64,000 bases of DNA, from positions 62,001-126,000 of the forward strand of contig JADJSA010000006.1 of NCBI GenBank assembly GCA_016711925.1, read 5' to 3'. Below, piece by piece: positions 52,799-62,205 of the stretch. Below the pieces are notes generated by a model that saw nothing but the letters and a program-made list of their open reading frames with translations, made no database searches and was not told the origin of the DNA. How positions within the stretch are numbered: position 1 is the stretch's first letter; each line of letters starts with the position of its first letter. The position numbers were made by a program, and so were the translations under genes. Source of the stretch: Candidatus Methylophosphatis haderslevensis (GTDB lineage: Bacteria; Pseudomonadota; Gammaproteobacteria; Burkholderiales; Rhodocyclaceae).

Positions 52799-52840
52799 GC
52801 GTGGATGGAACGGGGCCAGTAGGGGCCGGGACCGTCTAAA

Positions 52841-52875
52841 CGACAAAGGCAGCTTGCGCTGCCTTTGTCGCTTTT
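52841..52875. terminator. Bidirectional intrinsic terminator (atp operon / small membrane gene pair)
   Basis: CGACAAAGGCAGC and GCTGCCTTTGTCG pair perfectly over 13 bp with a 4-nt loop. T-rich on the + side (CTTTTGC), and the minus side has TTTAG. It lies between the convergent small-membrane pair and atpC. Confidence 0.85.
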
Positions 52876-52890
52876 GCACGGCGCTCCCGG

Positions 52891-53313
52891 TCAATGGCGT
52901 TTGCGCAGTTTCTGGATCGCGGCAAGTTGGGCGGCCATTGCCGCCACTTCGGCGGTGGCGGTGGCGATCTCGAGCTTGTCGGTGGCGCGCGACCGCGCTT
53001 CCTCGGCGAGCTTGAACGCCTCACGCGCCTTGGCTTCGTCGAGATCCTTGCCGCGGATCGCCGTATCCGCCAGGACGGTAACCGAATTCGGCTGCACTTC
53101 GAGCATGCCGCCAGCGACGAAAATCAATTCTTCTTCAGCCTGGTTCGGCAGCTTGAGGCGCACCGCGCCCGGCTTGATCCGGGTCATCAGCGGGGCATGG
53201 CCGGGAAGTATCCCAAGCTCGCCCATTTCGCCCGGCAACACGACGAACTCGGCCAAGCCGGCGAAAATCTGCTCTTCGCCGCTGACCACGTCTACTTGAA
53301 CTGTCATTGCCAT
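52891..53313 (-). CDS. atpC: ATP synthase epsilon subunit
   Basis: 140 residues. N-terminal beta-sandwich (VDVVSGEEQIFAGLAEFVVL, GELGILPGHAPLMTRIKPG) and C-terminal helical hairpin (AEEARSRATDKLEIATATAE) that can inhibit ATP hydrolysis. Last gene of the operon; 81 bp after atpD, the gap holding a short inverted repeat (GTGAGGTGTGAGGGG ... CCCTCACGCCTCAC) that may slow the polymerase or affect message stability. Confidence 0.97.
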   Translation of the reverse strand: MAMTVQVDVVSGEEQIFAGLAEFVVLPGEMGELGILPGHAPLMTRIKPGAVRLKLPNQAEEELIFVAGGMLEVQPNSVTVLADTAIRGKDLDEAKAREAFKLAEEARSRATDKLEIATATAEVAAMAAQLAAIQKLRKRH

Positions 53314-53394
53314 TCTAACCTCGTGTGGTGTGAGGTGTGAGGGGCAGGGAGTGCGGGCGCTGGGTTTTCACCCTCACGCCTCACAGCTTGCGCC

Positions 53395-54798
53395 TCACTG
53401 CAGTGTCTTGGCCTTCTCGAAGGCTTCCTCGATGCCGCCGACCATGTAGAAAGCCTGCTCGGGCAGGGCGTCGCATTCGCCATTGACGATCATCTTGAAG
53501 CCCTTGATGGTCTCGGCGAGCGGGACGATCTTGCCGGGCGAGCCGGTAAACACTTCCGCCACGTTGAACGGCTGCGACAGGAAGCGCTGAATCTTGCGCG
53601 CCCGCGAAACGGCCAGCTTGTCGTCGGGAGACAGTTCGTCCATGCCCAGAATGGCGATGATGTCGCGCAATTCCTTGTAGCGCTGCAGGGTGGACTGCAC
53701 CGAGCGGGCGACGTTGTAGTGCTCTTCGCCAACCACCAGCGGATCGAGCTGGCGCGAGGTCGAATCGAGTGGATCGACCGCCGGGTAAATACCCAGCGAG
53801 GCGATGTCGCGCGAGAGCACGACCGTGGCGTCAAGGTGCAGGAAGGTGGTAGCGGGCGAGGGGTCGGTCAAGTCGTCGGCAGGCACATACACTGCCTGGA
53901 TCGAGGTGATCGAGCCCACCTTGGTCGAGGTGATGCGCTCCTGCAGGCGACCCATTTCTTCGGCCAGCGTCGGCTGGTAGCCCACCGCGGACGGCATCCG
54001 GCCGAGCAGCGCGGAGACTTCGGTACCGGCCAGCGTGTAGCGGTAAATGTTGTCGATGAACAGCAGGATGTCGCGGCCTTCGTCGCGGAACTTCTCGGCC
54101 ATCGTAAGGCCGGTCAGCGCCACGCGCAGGCGGTTGCCCGGCGGCTCGTTCATCTGTCCGAACACCATCGCGACCTTGTCGAGAACCTTCGACTCGTCCA
54201 TTTCATGGTAGAAGTCGTTGCCTTCCCGCGTGCGCTCGCCGACGCCGGCGAACACCGAGTAGCCGCCGTAGGACTTGGCGATGTTGTTGATCAGCTCCAT
54301 CATGTTTACAGTCTTGCCGACGCCGGCACCGCCGAACAGTCCGACCTTGCCGCCCTTGGCAAACGGGCAGATCAGATCGATAACCTTGATGCCTGTGGGC
54401 AGCAGTTCGACCGACGGCGACAACTCGTCGAAGCGCGGCGCGCTTTGGTGAATCGCCCGGCGCTCTTCGCACGGCACCGGGCCGGCCTCGTCGATCGGGC
54501 GCCCGAGCACATCCATGATGCGACCCAACGTGCCGGTGCCGACCGGTACCGAGATCGGCGCGCCGGAGTTTTTCACCTTCATGCCGCGACGCAGGCCGTC
54601 GGACGAGCCGAGGGCAATGGTGCGCACCACGCCGTCGCCCAATTGCTGCTGGACTTCGAAGGTGAGGCCGTCTTCGGCGGTATGCGTGCCAGCGGTTTCA
54701 TCGAGCTGCAGCGCGTGGTAGACCTTGGGCATGGAATCGCGCGGGAACTGAATGTCCACCACGGCACCGATGCACTGAACGATCTGTCCGTTACTCAT
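53395..54798 (-). CDS. atpD: ATP synthase beta subunit
   Basis: 467 residues, catalytic subunit of F1. Walker A GGAGVGKT, catalytic Glu region GVGERTREGNDFYHEMDES, Walker B LLFIDNIYRYT, DELSEED-like loop as ELSPDDKLAV. The usual Walker B F-R (FIDNIFRF) reads NIYRYT here, a conservative change. Starts MSNGQIVQCIGAVVDIQFP. Confidence 0.97.
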   Translation of the reverse strand: MSNGQIVQCIGAVVDIQFPRDSMPKVYHALQLDETAGTHTAEDGLTFEVQQQLGDGVVRTIALGSSDGLRRGMKVKNSGAPISVPVGTGTLGRIMDVLGRPIDEAGPVPCEERRAIHQSAPRFDELSPSVELLPTGIKVIDLICPFAKGGKVGLFGGAGVGKTVNMMELINNIAKSYGGYSVFAGVGERTREGNDFYHEMDESKVLDKVAMVFGQMNEPPGNRLRVALTGLTMAEKFRDEGRDILLFIDNIYRYTLAGTEVSALLGRMPSAVGYQPTLAEEMGRLQERITSTKVGSITSIQAVYVPADDLTDPSPATTFLHLDATVVLSRDIASLGIYPAVDPLDSTSRQLDPLVVGEEHYNVARSVQSTLQRYKELRDIIAILGMDELSPDDKLAVSRARKIQRFLSQPFNVAEVFTGSPGKIVPLAETIKGFKMIVNGECDALPEQAFYMVGGIEEAFEKAKTLQ

Positions 54799-54852
54799 CG
54801 TTGTTTCCTCAAAAACTAGTGAATTCGTGTTAAACCAAGATCATCCAAAAGC

Positions 54853-55719
54853 TCAGACCGCCGCGGCGCCGCCGACGATTTCCGACAGTTCCTTGGTGAT
54901 TGCCGCCTGGCGGGTCTTGTTGTAGACCAGTTGCAGCTCGTCGATCACGTTCTTCGCGTTGTCCGAGGCGGCCTTCATCGCCACCATGCGCGCACTCTGT
55001 TCGGAAGCCATGTTTTCGGCCACCGCCTGATACACCAGCGCTTCGACGTAACGCACCAGCAGCTCGTCGATCACCGTTTGCGCATCTGGCTCGTAAAGGT
55101 AGTCCCACGCATGACTGCCGGACGTTTCCAGCCGTTCGCCGGTCAGCGGCAGCAACTGCTCCATCACCGGTTCCTGCTTCATGGTGTTGATGAAGCGGGT
55201 ATAGGCGAGATAGACCGCGTCGAGTTCGCCGTTCTGGAAGGCGTCGAGCATGACCTTGACCGGACCGATCAGCTTGTCGAGGTGCGGCGTGTCGCCGAGT
55301 CCGACGAAATGCGAGGTGATCTTCGCGCCGAGGCGCTGCATGAAGCCGAATCCCTTGCCACCGATCGCGGTCACGCTCAGGGCGACCTTGGCGGTCTCCC
55401 AATCCTTGATCTGGTTAAGCGCGACGCGCAGCACGTTGGTATTCAGGCCGCCGCACAGGCCCTTGTCGGTGGTGACGATGATCAAGCCGGCGCGCCTGAC
55501 GTCCTCGCGCTTCTCGAGGAACGGGTGCTTGTATTCTGAGTTGGCTTGCGACAGGTTCGCCGCCAGGCGGCGAACCCGCTCGGCATACGGGCGCGCGGCC
55601 CGCATGCGCTCCTGCGCCTTGCGCATCTTCGAGGCGGCGACCATCTCCATCGCCTTGGTGATCTTGCGCGTGTTTTGCACGCTCTTGATCTTGGTGCGGA
55701 TTTCCTTACCGCTTGCCAT
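54853..55719 (-). CDS. atpG: ATP synthase gamma subunit
   Basis: 288 residues. N-terminal helix MASGKEIRTKIKSVQNTRKI and C-terminal helix (ARMVAMKAASDNAKNVIDEL, LVYNKTRQAAITKELSEIVG) form the central rotor shaft; the Rossmann core has TDKGLCGGLNTNVLR. 54 bp before atpD. Confidence 0.96.
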   Translation of the reverse strand: MASGKEIRTKIKSVQNTRKITKAMEMVAASKMRKAQERMRAARPYAERVRRLAANLSQANSEYKHPFLEKREDVRRAGLIIVTTDKGLCGGLNTNVLRVALNQIKDWETAKVALSVTAIGGKGFGFMQRLGAKITSHFVGLGDTPHLDKLIGPVKVMLDAFQNGELDAVYLAYTRFINTMKQEPVMEQLLPLTGERLETSGSHAWDYLYEPDAQTVIDELLVRYVEALVYQAVAENMASEQSARMVAMKAASDNAKNVIDELQLVYNKTRQAAITKELSEIVGGAAAV

Positions 55720-55753
55720 TGTTGAGCTCCTTGGGTCCGGACGTCAGGGTCGC

Positions 55754-57292
55754 TTACGCCCAGCTCTTCTTGAACTCGTCGATGGCCGCGGCCATGGCCT
55801 TTTCGCCGTCCTTGTCGAGATCCTTGGTCTGCTCGATCTTGTCCATGAGGGCCGCGTGCTTGTGCCGCATGAACTGATGCAGAGCGGCCTCGAACGGCAG
55901 GATGCGCTTGACGTCGATGTCGTCGAAAGAGCCCTGGTTCACCGCGAACAGCGAGACCGCCATTTCCGGCACCGGCAACGGCGAATACTGCGCCTGCTTC
56001 ATCAGTTCGGTAACCCGGCGACCGCGTTCGAGCTGCTTGCGGGTGGCTTCGTCGAGGTCGGAGGCGAACTGGGCGAATGCCGCCAGTTCGCGATACTGGG
56101 CGAGTGCGAGGCGGATACCGCCGCCGAGCTTCTTGATGACCTTGGTCTGGGCCGCGCCACCGACGCGCGACACCGAGACACCGGCGTTGATGGCGGGGCG
56201 GATACCGGCGTTGAACAGGTCGGTCTCGAGGAAGATCTGGCCGTCAGTGATCGAGATCACGTTGGTCGGCACAAACGCCGAGACGTCACCGGCCTGGGTC
56301 TCGATGATCGGCAGGGCGGTCAGCGAACCGGTCTTGCCCTTGATCGCGCCGTTGGAGGCGCGTTCGACATAGGCATCGTTTACCCGTGCGGCGCGCTCGA
56401 GCAGGCGGCTGTGCAGGTAGAACACGTCGCCCGGATAGGCTTCGCGGCCCGGCGGACGGCGCAACAGCAGCGATACCTGGCGGTAAGCCCAAGCCTGCTT
56501 GGTCAGATCGTCGTAAATGATCAGTGCGTCCTGACCGCGATCCCGGAAGTACTCGCCCATCGTGCAGCCGGCATACGGCGCGAGGTACTGCATCGCCGCC
56601 GAGTCGGACGCGGTTGCCGCCACCACGATCGTGAAGGCCATGGCACCGTTCTCTTCGAGCTTGCGCACCACGTTGGCGATGGTCGAGGCTTTTTGCCCGA
56701 TCGCCACGTAGATGCACATCATGTTCTGGCCCTTCTGGTTGATGATCGTGTCCACCGCGACCGCGGTCTTGCCGGTCTGGCGGTCGCCGATGATCAACTC
56801 GCGCTGCCCGCGGCCGATCGGCACCATGGAGTCGATCGACTTGAGGCCGGTTTGCACCGGCTGCGAGACCGACTTGCGCCAGATGACGCCAGGGGCGACC
56901 TTTTCGATCTTGTCGGTTTCGTGCGGTGCGAGCGGCCCCTTGCCGTCGATCGGCTGGCCGAGCGTGTTGACAACACGGCCGATCAGCGCATTGCCGACCG
57001 GCACTTCGAGAATGCGGCCGGTGCACTTGACGGTGTCGCCTTCGGTAATGTGTTCATACTCGCCGAGAACGACCGAACCGACCGAATCGCGCTCGAGGTT
57101 GAGGGCGAGGCCGAAGGTGTTGCCGGGGAACTCGAGCATCTCGCCCTGCATGACGTCAGTCAGGCCATGGACGCGGCAGATGCCGTCGGTCACCGACACC
57201 ACGGTGCCCTCGTTGCGCGCCTGGGCGGCGAACTCGAGGTTCTGGATCCGGCTCTTGATCAGGTCACTGATCTCGGAGGGATTGAGGTTCAT
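55754..57292 (-). CDS. atpA: ATP synthase alpha subunit
   Basis: 512 residues, regulatory nucleotide-binding subunit of F1. Walker A GDRQTGKT, VSVTDGICRVHGL at the N-terminus, IYDDLTKQAWAYRQVSLLLR with the arginine finger region downstream (VSRVGGAAQ). Non-catalytic site. 34 bp after it comes atpG. Confidence 0.97.
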   Translation of the reverse strand: MNLNPSEISDLIKSRIQNLEFAAQARNEGTVVSVTDGICRVHGLTDVMQGEMLEFPGNTFGLALNLERDSVGSVVLGEYEHITEGDTVKCTGRILEVPVGNALIGRVVNTLGQPIDGKGPLAPHETDKIEKVAPGVIWRKSVSQPVQTGLKSIDSMVPIGRGQRELIIGDRQTGKTAVAVDTIINQKGQNMMCIYVAIGQKASTIANVVRKLEENGAMAFTIVVAATASDSAAMQYLAPYAGCTMGEYFRDRGQDALIIYDDLTKQAWAYRQVSLLLRRPPGREAYPGDVFYLHSRLLERAARVNDAYVERASNGAIKGKTGSLTALPIIETQAGDVSAFVPTNVISITDGQIFLETDLFNAGIRPAINAGVSVSRVGGAAQTKVIKKLGGGIRLALAQYRELAAFAQFASDLDEATRKQLERGRRVTELMKQAQYSPLPVPEMAVSLFAVNQGSFDDIDVKRILPFEAALHQFMRHKHAALMDKIEQTKDLDKDGEKAMAAAIDEFKKSWA

Positions 57293-57302
57293 GAGAATGC
57301 TC

Positions 57303-57836
57303 CTAGTTCTTTAGTGCGGAGGCCATGACGGCGAGTTTGCCGCGGACCGAGGCATCGATGACCTGGTCGCCGATCGCGATCCGCACGCCACCGATCAGAT
57401 CGGGGTTGATCGTGATGGTCGACTTGATCTTGCAGCGGTAGCGGGTTTCGAGGTCGGCGGTCAGCTGGGCGAGGGTCGCATTGTCGATCGGGAAGGCGGA
57501 TTCGATTTCGGCATCCTTGATACCTTCGAAGCCATTCTTCAGTTCGACGAACAGTTCGCGGATTTCCGGCAGCACGCCGAGTCGATCGTTGTCGATCAGC
57601 ACCTGGACGAAGTTCTTTTGTTCAGCGGTGAGTTTGCCGACGACATCGGTGAAGAAGCCGAATATCTGCGAGGCGGTTAGCCGCGGGTTGCCTATGCAGC
57701 CCTGCATTTGCGGATCGGTGACCACGGCTGCCATGCGGTCGAGTGCTGCCGACCAGGGTCCCAGCGCATTGCCGGCCTTGGCCAGCGAGAATGCAGCGTC
57801 GGCATAGGGGCGCGCGAGGGTCAGGTTTTCGGCCAT
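57303..57836 (-). CDS. atpH: ATP synthase delta subunit
   Basis: 177 residues, MAENLTLARPYADAAFSLAK, then helical bundle and C-terminal IKSTITINPDLIGGVRIAIG and DASVRGKLAVMASALKN. Links F1 alpha to the b-subunit stator. 10 bp upstream of atpA and 3 bp after atpF. Confidence 0.96.
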   Translation of the reverse strand: MAENLTLARPYADAAFSLAKAGNALGPWSAALDRMAAVVTDPQMQGCIGNPRLTASQIFGFFTDVVGKLTAEQKNFVQVLIDNDRLGVLPEIRELFVELKNGFEGIKDAEIESAFPIDNATLAQLTADLETRYRCKIKSTITINPDLIGGVRIAIGDQVIDASVRGKLAVMASALKN

Positions 57837-57839
57837 GGC

Positions 57840-58313
57840 TCAGGCAAGTTCACGTTTGAGGTTGGCCAGCAGTTCGGCATGCACCTGCTGGTTGATCTCG
57901 CGCCGCAGTATCTGCGATGCGCCGGCCACGGCGAGCTGGGCGACGTGGTCGCGCAGGGTTTCCTTGGCGCGTTGCGCGGCGGCGCCGGCTTCCTTCTCGG
58001 CCGCCTCGCGAGCCTGGGTAATGATGCGTGCCGCTTCGACGCGAGCCTCGTCGATGATAACGCCAGCCTGCTTTTCTGCCGACGTGCGGAACTCGCCAGC
58101 GGATTCGCGTGCCTTGCGCAGTTCGTCCACAACCTTCTTTTCGGCGAGCGCGAGGTCGGTTTTCGCCTTGTCCGCCGCCGCCAGTCCGTCGGTGATTTTT
58201 TTCGCGCGGTCGTCGAGTGCCTTCACGATCGGCGGCCACACGAACTTCATCGTGAACCACGCGAGAATGAGGAACACAACAAGCTGGGCAAACAGCGTCG
58301 CGTTCAGATTCAC
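57840..58313 (-). CDS. atpF: ATP synthase b subunit
   Basis: 157 residues. N-terminal membrane helix (LFAQLVVFLILAWFTMKFVW) and long charged alpha helix (KALDDRAKKITDGLAAADKA ...) that dimerises as the peripheral stalk. Near the C-terminus VHAELLANLKREL contacts delta. Confidence 0.96.
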   Translation of the reverse strand: MNLNATLFAQLVVFLILAWFTMKFVWPPIVKALDDRAKKITDGLAAADKAKTDLALAEKKVVDELRKARESAGEFRTSAEKQAGVIIDEARVEAARIITQAREAAEKEAGAAAQRAKETLRDHVAQLAVAGASQILRREINQQVHAELLANLKRELA

Positions 58314-58341
58314 GGTTTTCGCTCCTTCCGGTTAAGGGCGA

Positions 58342-58590
58342 TCAGGATTTGACGAATGGGTTGGCGGTGGTGTACCAGAGCGCGATACCGGTACCGATAA
58401 TGAACGCAGCATCGATCAGACCGACCAGCAGGAACATCTTGGTCTGCAGCGTGTTCATGAGTTCGGGCTGTCTCGCCGACGCTTCAAGGAAGCGGCTGCC
58501 CATGATGCCGATGCCCACGCAGGCGCCCAGCGCGCCCAGACCAATGATCAGGCCGGCGGCCACTGCGACTAATCCGACAACTTGCTCCAT
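58342..58590 (-). CDS. atpE: ATP synthase c subunit
   Basis: 82 residues, two membrane helices, Gly-rich first helix (GLIIGLGALGACVGIGIMG) and the essential proton-carrying Asp in GLIDAAFIIGTGIAL. No Na-type ligand set seen (Gln/Glu/Ser pattern absent), so proton-driven. Loop SARQPEL contacts gamma and epsilon. Confidence 0.97.
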   Translation of the reverse strand: MEQVVGLVAVAAGLIIGLGALGACVGIGIMGSRFLEASARQPELMNTLQTKMFLLVGLIDAAFIIGTGIALWYTTANPFVKS

Positions 58591-58637
58591 GACAACTCCT
58601 TTTGGTGACGGTTAAATGAAAGACAGCGAAACGGACA

Positions 58638-59522
58638 TCAGTGGCTTTCGTGCGCCTGGCCGATGTACACGAGGGTCAGCATCATGAAAATGAAGGCTTG
58701 CAGGGTGATGATCAGGATGTGGAAGATGGCCCACAGGGTGCCGGCGATTACGCCGCCGATCCACAGCAGGCCGCTGCCAGCGGTACCCGCCCATGCCGCA
58801 CCCATCAGGGCGATCAGCATGAAAATCAGTTCACCGGCATACATGTTGCCGAACAGACGCATGCCGTGGGACACGGTCTTGGCAACGAATTCGATCATCT
58901 GCATGGCGAAGTTGATCGGATAGAGCAGTGGGTGGCTGCCGAATGGCGCGGTGAACAGTTCGTGCATCCAGCCGCCGACGCCCTTGATCTTGAGGTTGTA
59001 GTAGAGGCACAGCAGCAGCACGGCCAGTGACATGCCGAGAGTCGCATTGAGATCGGCGGTCGGCACCACGCGCATGTAGGCATGGCTTGGGTCATGACCT
59101 GCCTTGCCGTAAATCCACGCCCAGATGTTCGGAATCAGATCGAGCGGCAGCAAATCCATCGCATTCATCAGGAAGATCCAGACGAACACGGTCAGCGCCA
59201 GCGGGGCGACGAACTTGCGCGATTCGGCGGAATGGATGATGCCCTTGGCCTGGGACTCGACCATCTCGACCAGATACTCGACCGCGGCCTGAAAGCGGCC
59301 CGGTACGCCGGACGTCGCTTTCCTGGCGGCCCGCGCCATCAGAAAAACGGCGAGTAGTCCGATCGAAATCGAGTAGAGCAGCGTATCGAGATGAAACACC
59401 GACCAGTCGACCAAGGCGACTTGCTTGGTCTGGGTCAGGTGGGTCAGGTGGTGAATGATGTACTCGGAGGCGTTCGGGGCATGTGCTGCTGCATCGGGGA
59501 GAGCTTCGTGACCAGTAGCCAT
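58638..59522 (-). CDS. atpB: ATP synthase a subunit
   Basis: 294 residues, five or six membrane helices, with the essential Arg in VSHGMRLFGNMYAGE (equivalent of E. coli Arg210) and NAMDLLPLDLIPN earlier. Forms the proton half-channels next to the c ring. 2 bp after atpI. Confidence 0.96.
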   Translation of the reverse strand: MATGHEALPDAAAHAPNASEYIIHHLTHLTQTKQVALVDWSVFHLDTLLYSISIGLLAVFLMARAARKATSGVPGRFQAAVEYLVEMVESQAKGIIHSAESRKFVAPLALTVFVWIFLMNAMDLLPLDLIPNIWAWIYGKAGHDPSHAYMRVVPTADLNATLGMSLAVLLLCLYYNLKIKGVGGWMHELFTAPFGSHPLLYPINFAMQMIEFVAKTVSHGMRLFGNMYAGELIFMLIALMGAAWAGTAGSGLLWIGGVIAGTLWAIFHILIITLQAFIFMMLTLVYIGQAHESH

Positions 59523-59524
59523 GA

Positions 59525-59920
59525 TCAGGTTCGGGTTCCAAATACCAAAAAATTTGCCTGCAGCGCCAGAATCACCCCGATGATCATCGCGCCCCAGTGC
59601 AGGTCGCGGTACAGGTAGGGTGCTGCCACCAACAGACCCACAATCGAGACGAGCTTGACCATCTCGCCCACCATAAAAACATAGCCGGACGCCGCACCGG
59701 CACGGAAGCTCAATGCCTTGAGCCGAAGGGCAAAGACGAGGTTGGGAATGAAACAGGCCGCGCCTCCCAACGCTGCCGATACCGCACCGCGCAGACCGAA
59801 CGCCAGCGCCGCGATAACCGCGGCGACGACGGTAGCACCCAGTTGGAACCCGACCGCCTTGAACATGGCCCCTGTTTTGATATCCGGATGCTGCGCCAAT
59901 TGCCGTACGTAAAACGTCAC
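59525..59920 (-). CDS. atpI: ATP synthase assembly protein I
   Basis: 131 residues, four membrane helices: VGFQLGATVVAAVIAALAFG, GGAACFIPNLVFALRLKA, VFMVGEMVKLVSIVGLLVAA and WGAMIIGVILALQANF. First gene of the atp operon, helps c-ring assembly. Promoter(s) of the operon lie in 59921-60096, shared with the divergent ArsR gene. Confidence 0.9.
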   Translation of the reverse strand: MTFYVRQLAQHPDIKTGAMFKAVGFQLGATVVAAVIAALAFGLRGAVSAALGGAACFIPNLVFALRLKALSFRAGAASGYVFMVGEMVKLVSIVGLLVAAPYLYRDLHWGAMIIGVILALQANFLVFGTRT

Positions 59921-60096
59921 AATTTTAAGGGTTCACCCGTGCTGAAGTCAAATTTCCTTTGCAGCGCACCAAATCTGGGGCTGCCGAGTTGCGCTCGCCC
60001 TGGTCAATCCGCTCGGCGGGCGCGACCCGGACAATGTTCACACTCCGGGGGCAGTGACAGCTTGACTAACGCAATCAAATCGGTAATTATATCGTT

Positions 60097-60408
60097 ATGA
60101 AGCGCGCGTACTCCGATGCGATCCCTGGCGAATGGAAAGCGATGTCCCGCGTCTTTTCAGCGCTCGGCGACGAGCACCGGCAGCGCATTCTGTTGCTGTT
60201 CGACCGCGGGGAGCGGCTCAATGTCGGCCAGATCGCCGAGGTGTCGACACTCTCCCGCTCGGCGGTATCGCACCACTTGAAGATCCTGCGCGAAGCCGGC
60301 GTTCTGGACAGCGAAAAGATCGGCAAGGAGGTTTTCTTCTGGATCAACCGGCCGTGGCTGGAAGAAGCACTCGGCAATGTCCTTGCATATGTGCATGAAG
60401 AGGCATGA
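60097..60408 (+). CDS. ArsR-family winged-helix transcriptional regulator
   Basis: 103 residues: VFSALGDEHRQRILLLFDRG, QIAEVSTLSRSAVSHHLKIL (recognition helix) and DSEKIGKEVFFWINRPWLEE (wing). This lacks the ELCVCDL-type metal-binding Cys pairs of ArsR/SmtB, so the ligand is not a metal or is unknown. Divergent from atpI; the 176-bp gap may hold both promoters. Confidence 0.85.
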   Translation: MKRAYSDAIPGEWKAMSRVFSALGDEHRQRILLLFDRGERLNVGQIAEVSTLSRSAVSHHLKILREAGVLDSEKIGKEVFFWINRPWLEEALGNVLAYVHEEA

Positions 60409-60534
60409 AAATTTTTTGGGCGAAATAACCATGAAATTAGCCTTATCGTTACGACAATCGATTTGCGCCGGGGGCCTTCGCTGCGGGTCGCAATGCGGCG
60501 CCCGGACGGCACGGACCCGCCGGGACGATCGCCC

Positions 60535-61800
60535 ATGAATCCGCAGCGGCGCCGCCTGCTGCGCGCCGGCCTCGGATTCGCCGCCGTGGCTGCCGGCGGC
60601 TGGAGCATCCATTCGACCGGCCGCAAACACCTGGTCAACCCATGCCGCGCCGCGCTGCCGCCGGAACTCGCGAACCACGAGATCGTCCGCGCCGCCTGGG
60701 CCGGACCCGATCCGGCCCAAGTGTGGGACGTACACGCGCATCTGGCGGGGGTCGGCGACGGCAACAGCGGCATCACGCTCTCGCCGCAGATGCTCAGCCC
60801 GCTGCATCCGCTGCAGTATCTGCAGCGCCTGTTCTATCTCAACGCCGGCTGCGCCCACGAGGCGCCGGGCCAGGTCGATGCGAGCTTCGTCGCCCGGCTG
60901 CATAACCTGGCCGAAGGCATGGCGCCGGGGTTCAAGGTTCTGCTCTTCGCTTTCGACCAGGCTCATGACGAAGCCGGACGGCCGTTGCCGGAGCAGACCG
61001 CCTTCCACGTTCCCGATGCTTATGCGCGTGACGTGGCGCGCGCCGATCCGCAGCATTTCGAGTGGGCCTGCTCGGTGCATCCGTATCGCGCCGATTGCGT
61101 CGAAGCGCTCGAAGCCGCCAGGCGCGACGGCGCGCGCGCCATCAAATGGTTGCCGCCCGCCATGGGCATCGATCCGGCATCGCCAAAATGCGATCGCTTC
61201 TACCACACCGCGGCCCGACTGCGGCTGCCGCTGATCACCCACGGCGGGGAGGAAAAGGCGGTGCACGGCCACGGCTCGCCCGAATTCGGCAACGTGCTGC
61301 GGCTGCGCCGCGCGCTCGACCACGGCCTGGCGGTGATCGTCGCCCATTGCGCCACGCTGGGCGAGGACGTCGATCTCGACCGCGGCGCGAACGGTCCGCG
61401 CAGCACGAGCTACGCGCTGTTCGCGCGCCTGATGGACGACGCGCGGCATGCCGGACGCCTGTTCGGCGACATCTCGGCGATCGCCCTGCGCAACCGCGAC
61501 ATCGCGCTGCTGCGTGCGCTGATCGAACGCACAGACTGGCATGCGCGGCTCCTCTACGGATCGGACTACCCGCTGCCGGGCATCCTGCCGCTGATGTCGC
61601 CGGCGTCGCTGGCGCAGGACGGCATGCTCGATCCGGCCGCCGCGCCGGTGCTCGAGCGCATCCGCGAACACAACCCGTTGCTGTTCGACTTCGTGCTCAA
61701 ACGTCATCTGGTGTCGAACGGCAAGCGCTTCGCCCCGCAGGTTTTCGAATCCCGCCGCCTGCTTACCCGGCTTGCTGCCGCCGAAGGAGAACGCACATGA
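60535..61800 (+). CDS. Exported metal-dependent amidohydrolase (TIM-barrel)
   Basis: 421 residues from ATG 60535. The start MNPQRRRLLRAGLGFAAVAA has an Arg-rich, twin-arginine-like signal. Metal-site motifs of amidohydrolase-2: VHAHL (H-x-H), ITHGGEEK, VIVAHCATLG and LLYGSDYPLPG with the Asp. Probably folded and exported, or anchored by the N-terminal helix. Substrate unknown. Couples to a lipoprotein gene by ATGA overlap. Confidence 0.8.
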   Translation: MNPQRRRLLRAGLGFAAVAAGGWSIHSTGRKHLVNPCRAALPPELANHEIVRAAWAGPDPAQVWDVHAHLAGVGDGNSGITLSPQMLSPLHPLQYLQRLFYLNAGCAHEAPGQVDASFVARLHNLAEGMAPGFKVLLFAFDQAHDEAGRPLPEQTAFHVPDAYARDVARADPQHFEWACSVHPYRADCVEALEAARRDGARAIKWLPPAMGIDPASPKCDRFYHTAARLRLPLITHGGEEKAVHGHGSPEFGNVLRLRRALDHGLAVIVAHCATLGEDVDLDRGANGPRSTSYALFARLMDDARHAGRLFGDISAIALRNRDIALLRALIERTDWHARLLYGSDYPLPGILPLMSPASLAQDGMLDPAAAPVLERIREHNPLLFDFVLKRHLVSNGKRFAPQVFESRRLLTRLAAAEGERT

Positions 61801-61997
61801 AGCCCTGCCTGCCGATGCGCCTGCTGATTGCCGCCCTGCTCGCGACCCTGCTCGCCGGCTGCGCACCCTGGGTGACGCGCGGCGAGCAGAAACAGCGCGC
61901 CAGCATGGCCGGGTACCTGTTCCCCAACGACAAGGGCGCCACGATGACACCCGATGCGCGCACCACCCTGCGCCTGCGCCGCGCCCGCGCTGCCTGA
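61797..61997 (+). CDS. Small lipoprotein
   Basis: 66 residues, MKPCLPMRLLIAALLATLLAG followed by the lipobox Cys in LAGCAPW. Short mature part rich in Arg and Thr (TRGEQKQRASMAGYLFPND). Starts within the stop of the amidohydrolase (ATGA). Function unknown; probably associated with its neighbour. Confidence 0.65.
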   Translation: MKPCLPMRLLIAALLATLLAGCAPWVTRGEQKQRASMAGYLFPNDKGATMTPDARTTLRLRRARAA

Positions 61998-62007
61998 GCC
62001 CGCGCAC

Positions 62008-62205
62008 ATGGTCGGCCCGCTGTTCGCCGCACTCTGCCTCGCCGCCTGCCTGCTGGCGCCGGCCTGGCAGGCGCATCTGGCGGGGGTGCTGGCGGCGATC
62101 GTCGCGCTGCGCGCCGGGCTCGGCCGGGCCGGCGCAAGTACGCAAGATGCCCGCATAATGCGCGTCACTGCCGACCCGGCATTGCCCATCCGGACGCAAC
62201 CATGA
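62008..62205 (+). CDS. Small hydrophobic protein
   Basis: 65 residues from ATG 62008. Residues 1-38 are hydrophobic (MVGPLFAALCLAACLLAPAW ... LAGVLAAIVALRAGLG), followed by a short tail that ends in an ATGA overlap with the next gene. Real translation is uncertain; no family or RBS. The overlap with the LplT-PlsC-like start favours a coding role. Confidence 0.4.
   Translation: MVGPLFAALCLAACLLAPAWQAHLAGVLAAIVALRAGLGRAGASTQDARIMRVTADPALPIRTQP

Noticed and set aside
61740..61760. TTTTCGAATCCC resembling a tRNA T-arm
   Set aside because: Lies within the amidohydrolase coding frame and no cloverleaf can be built around it.
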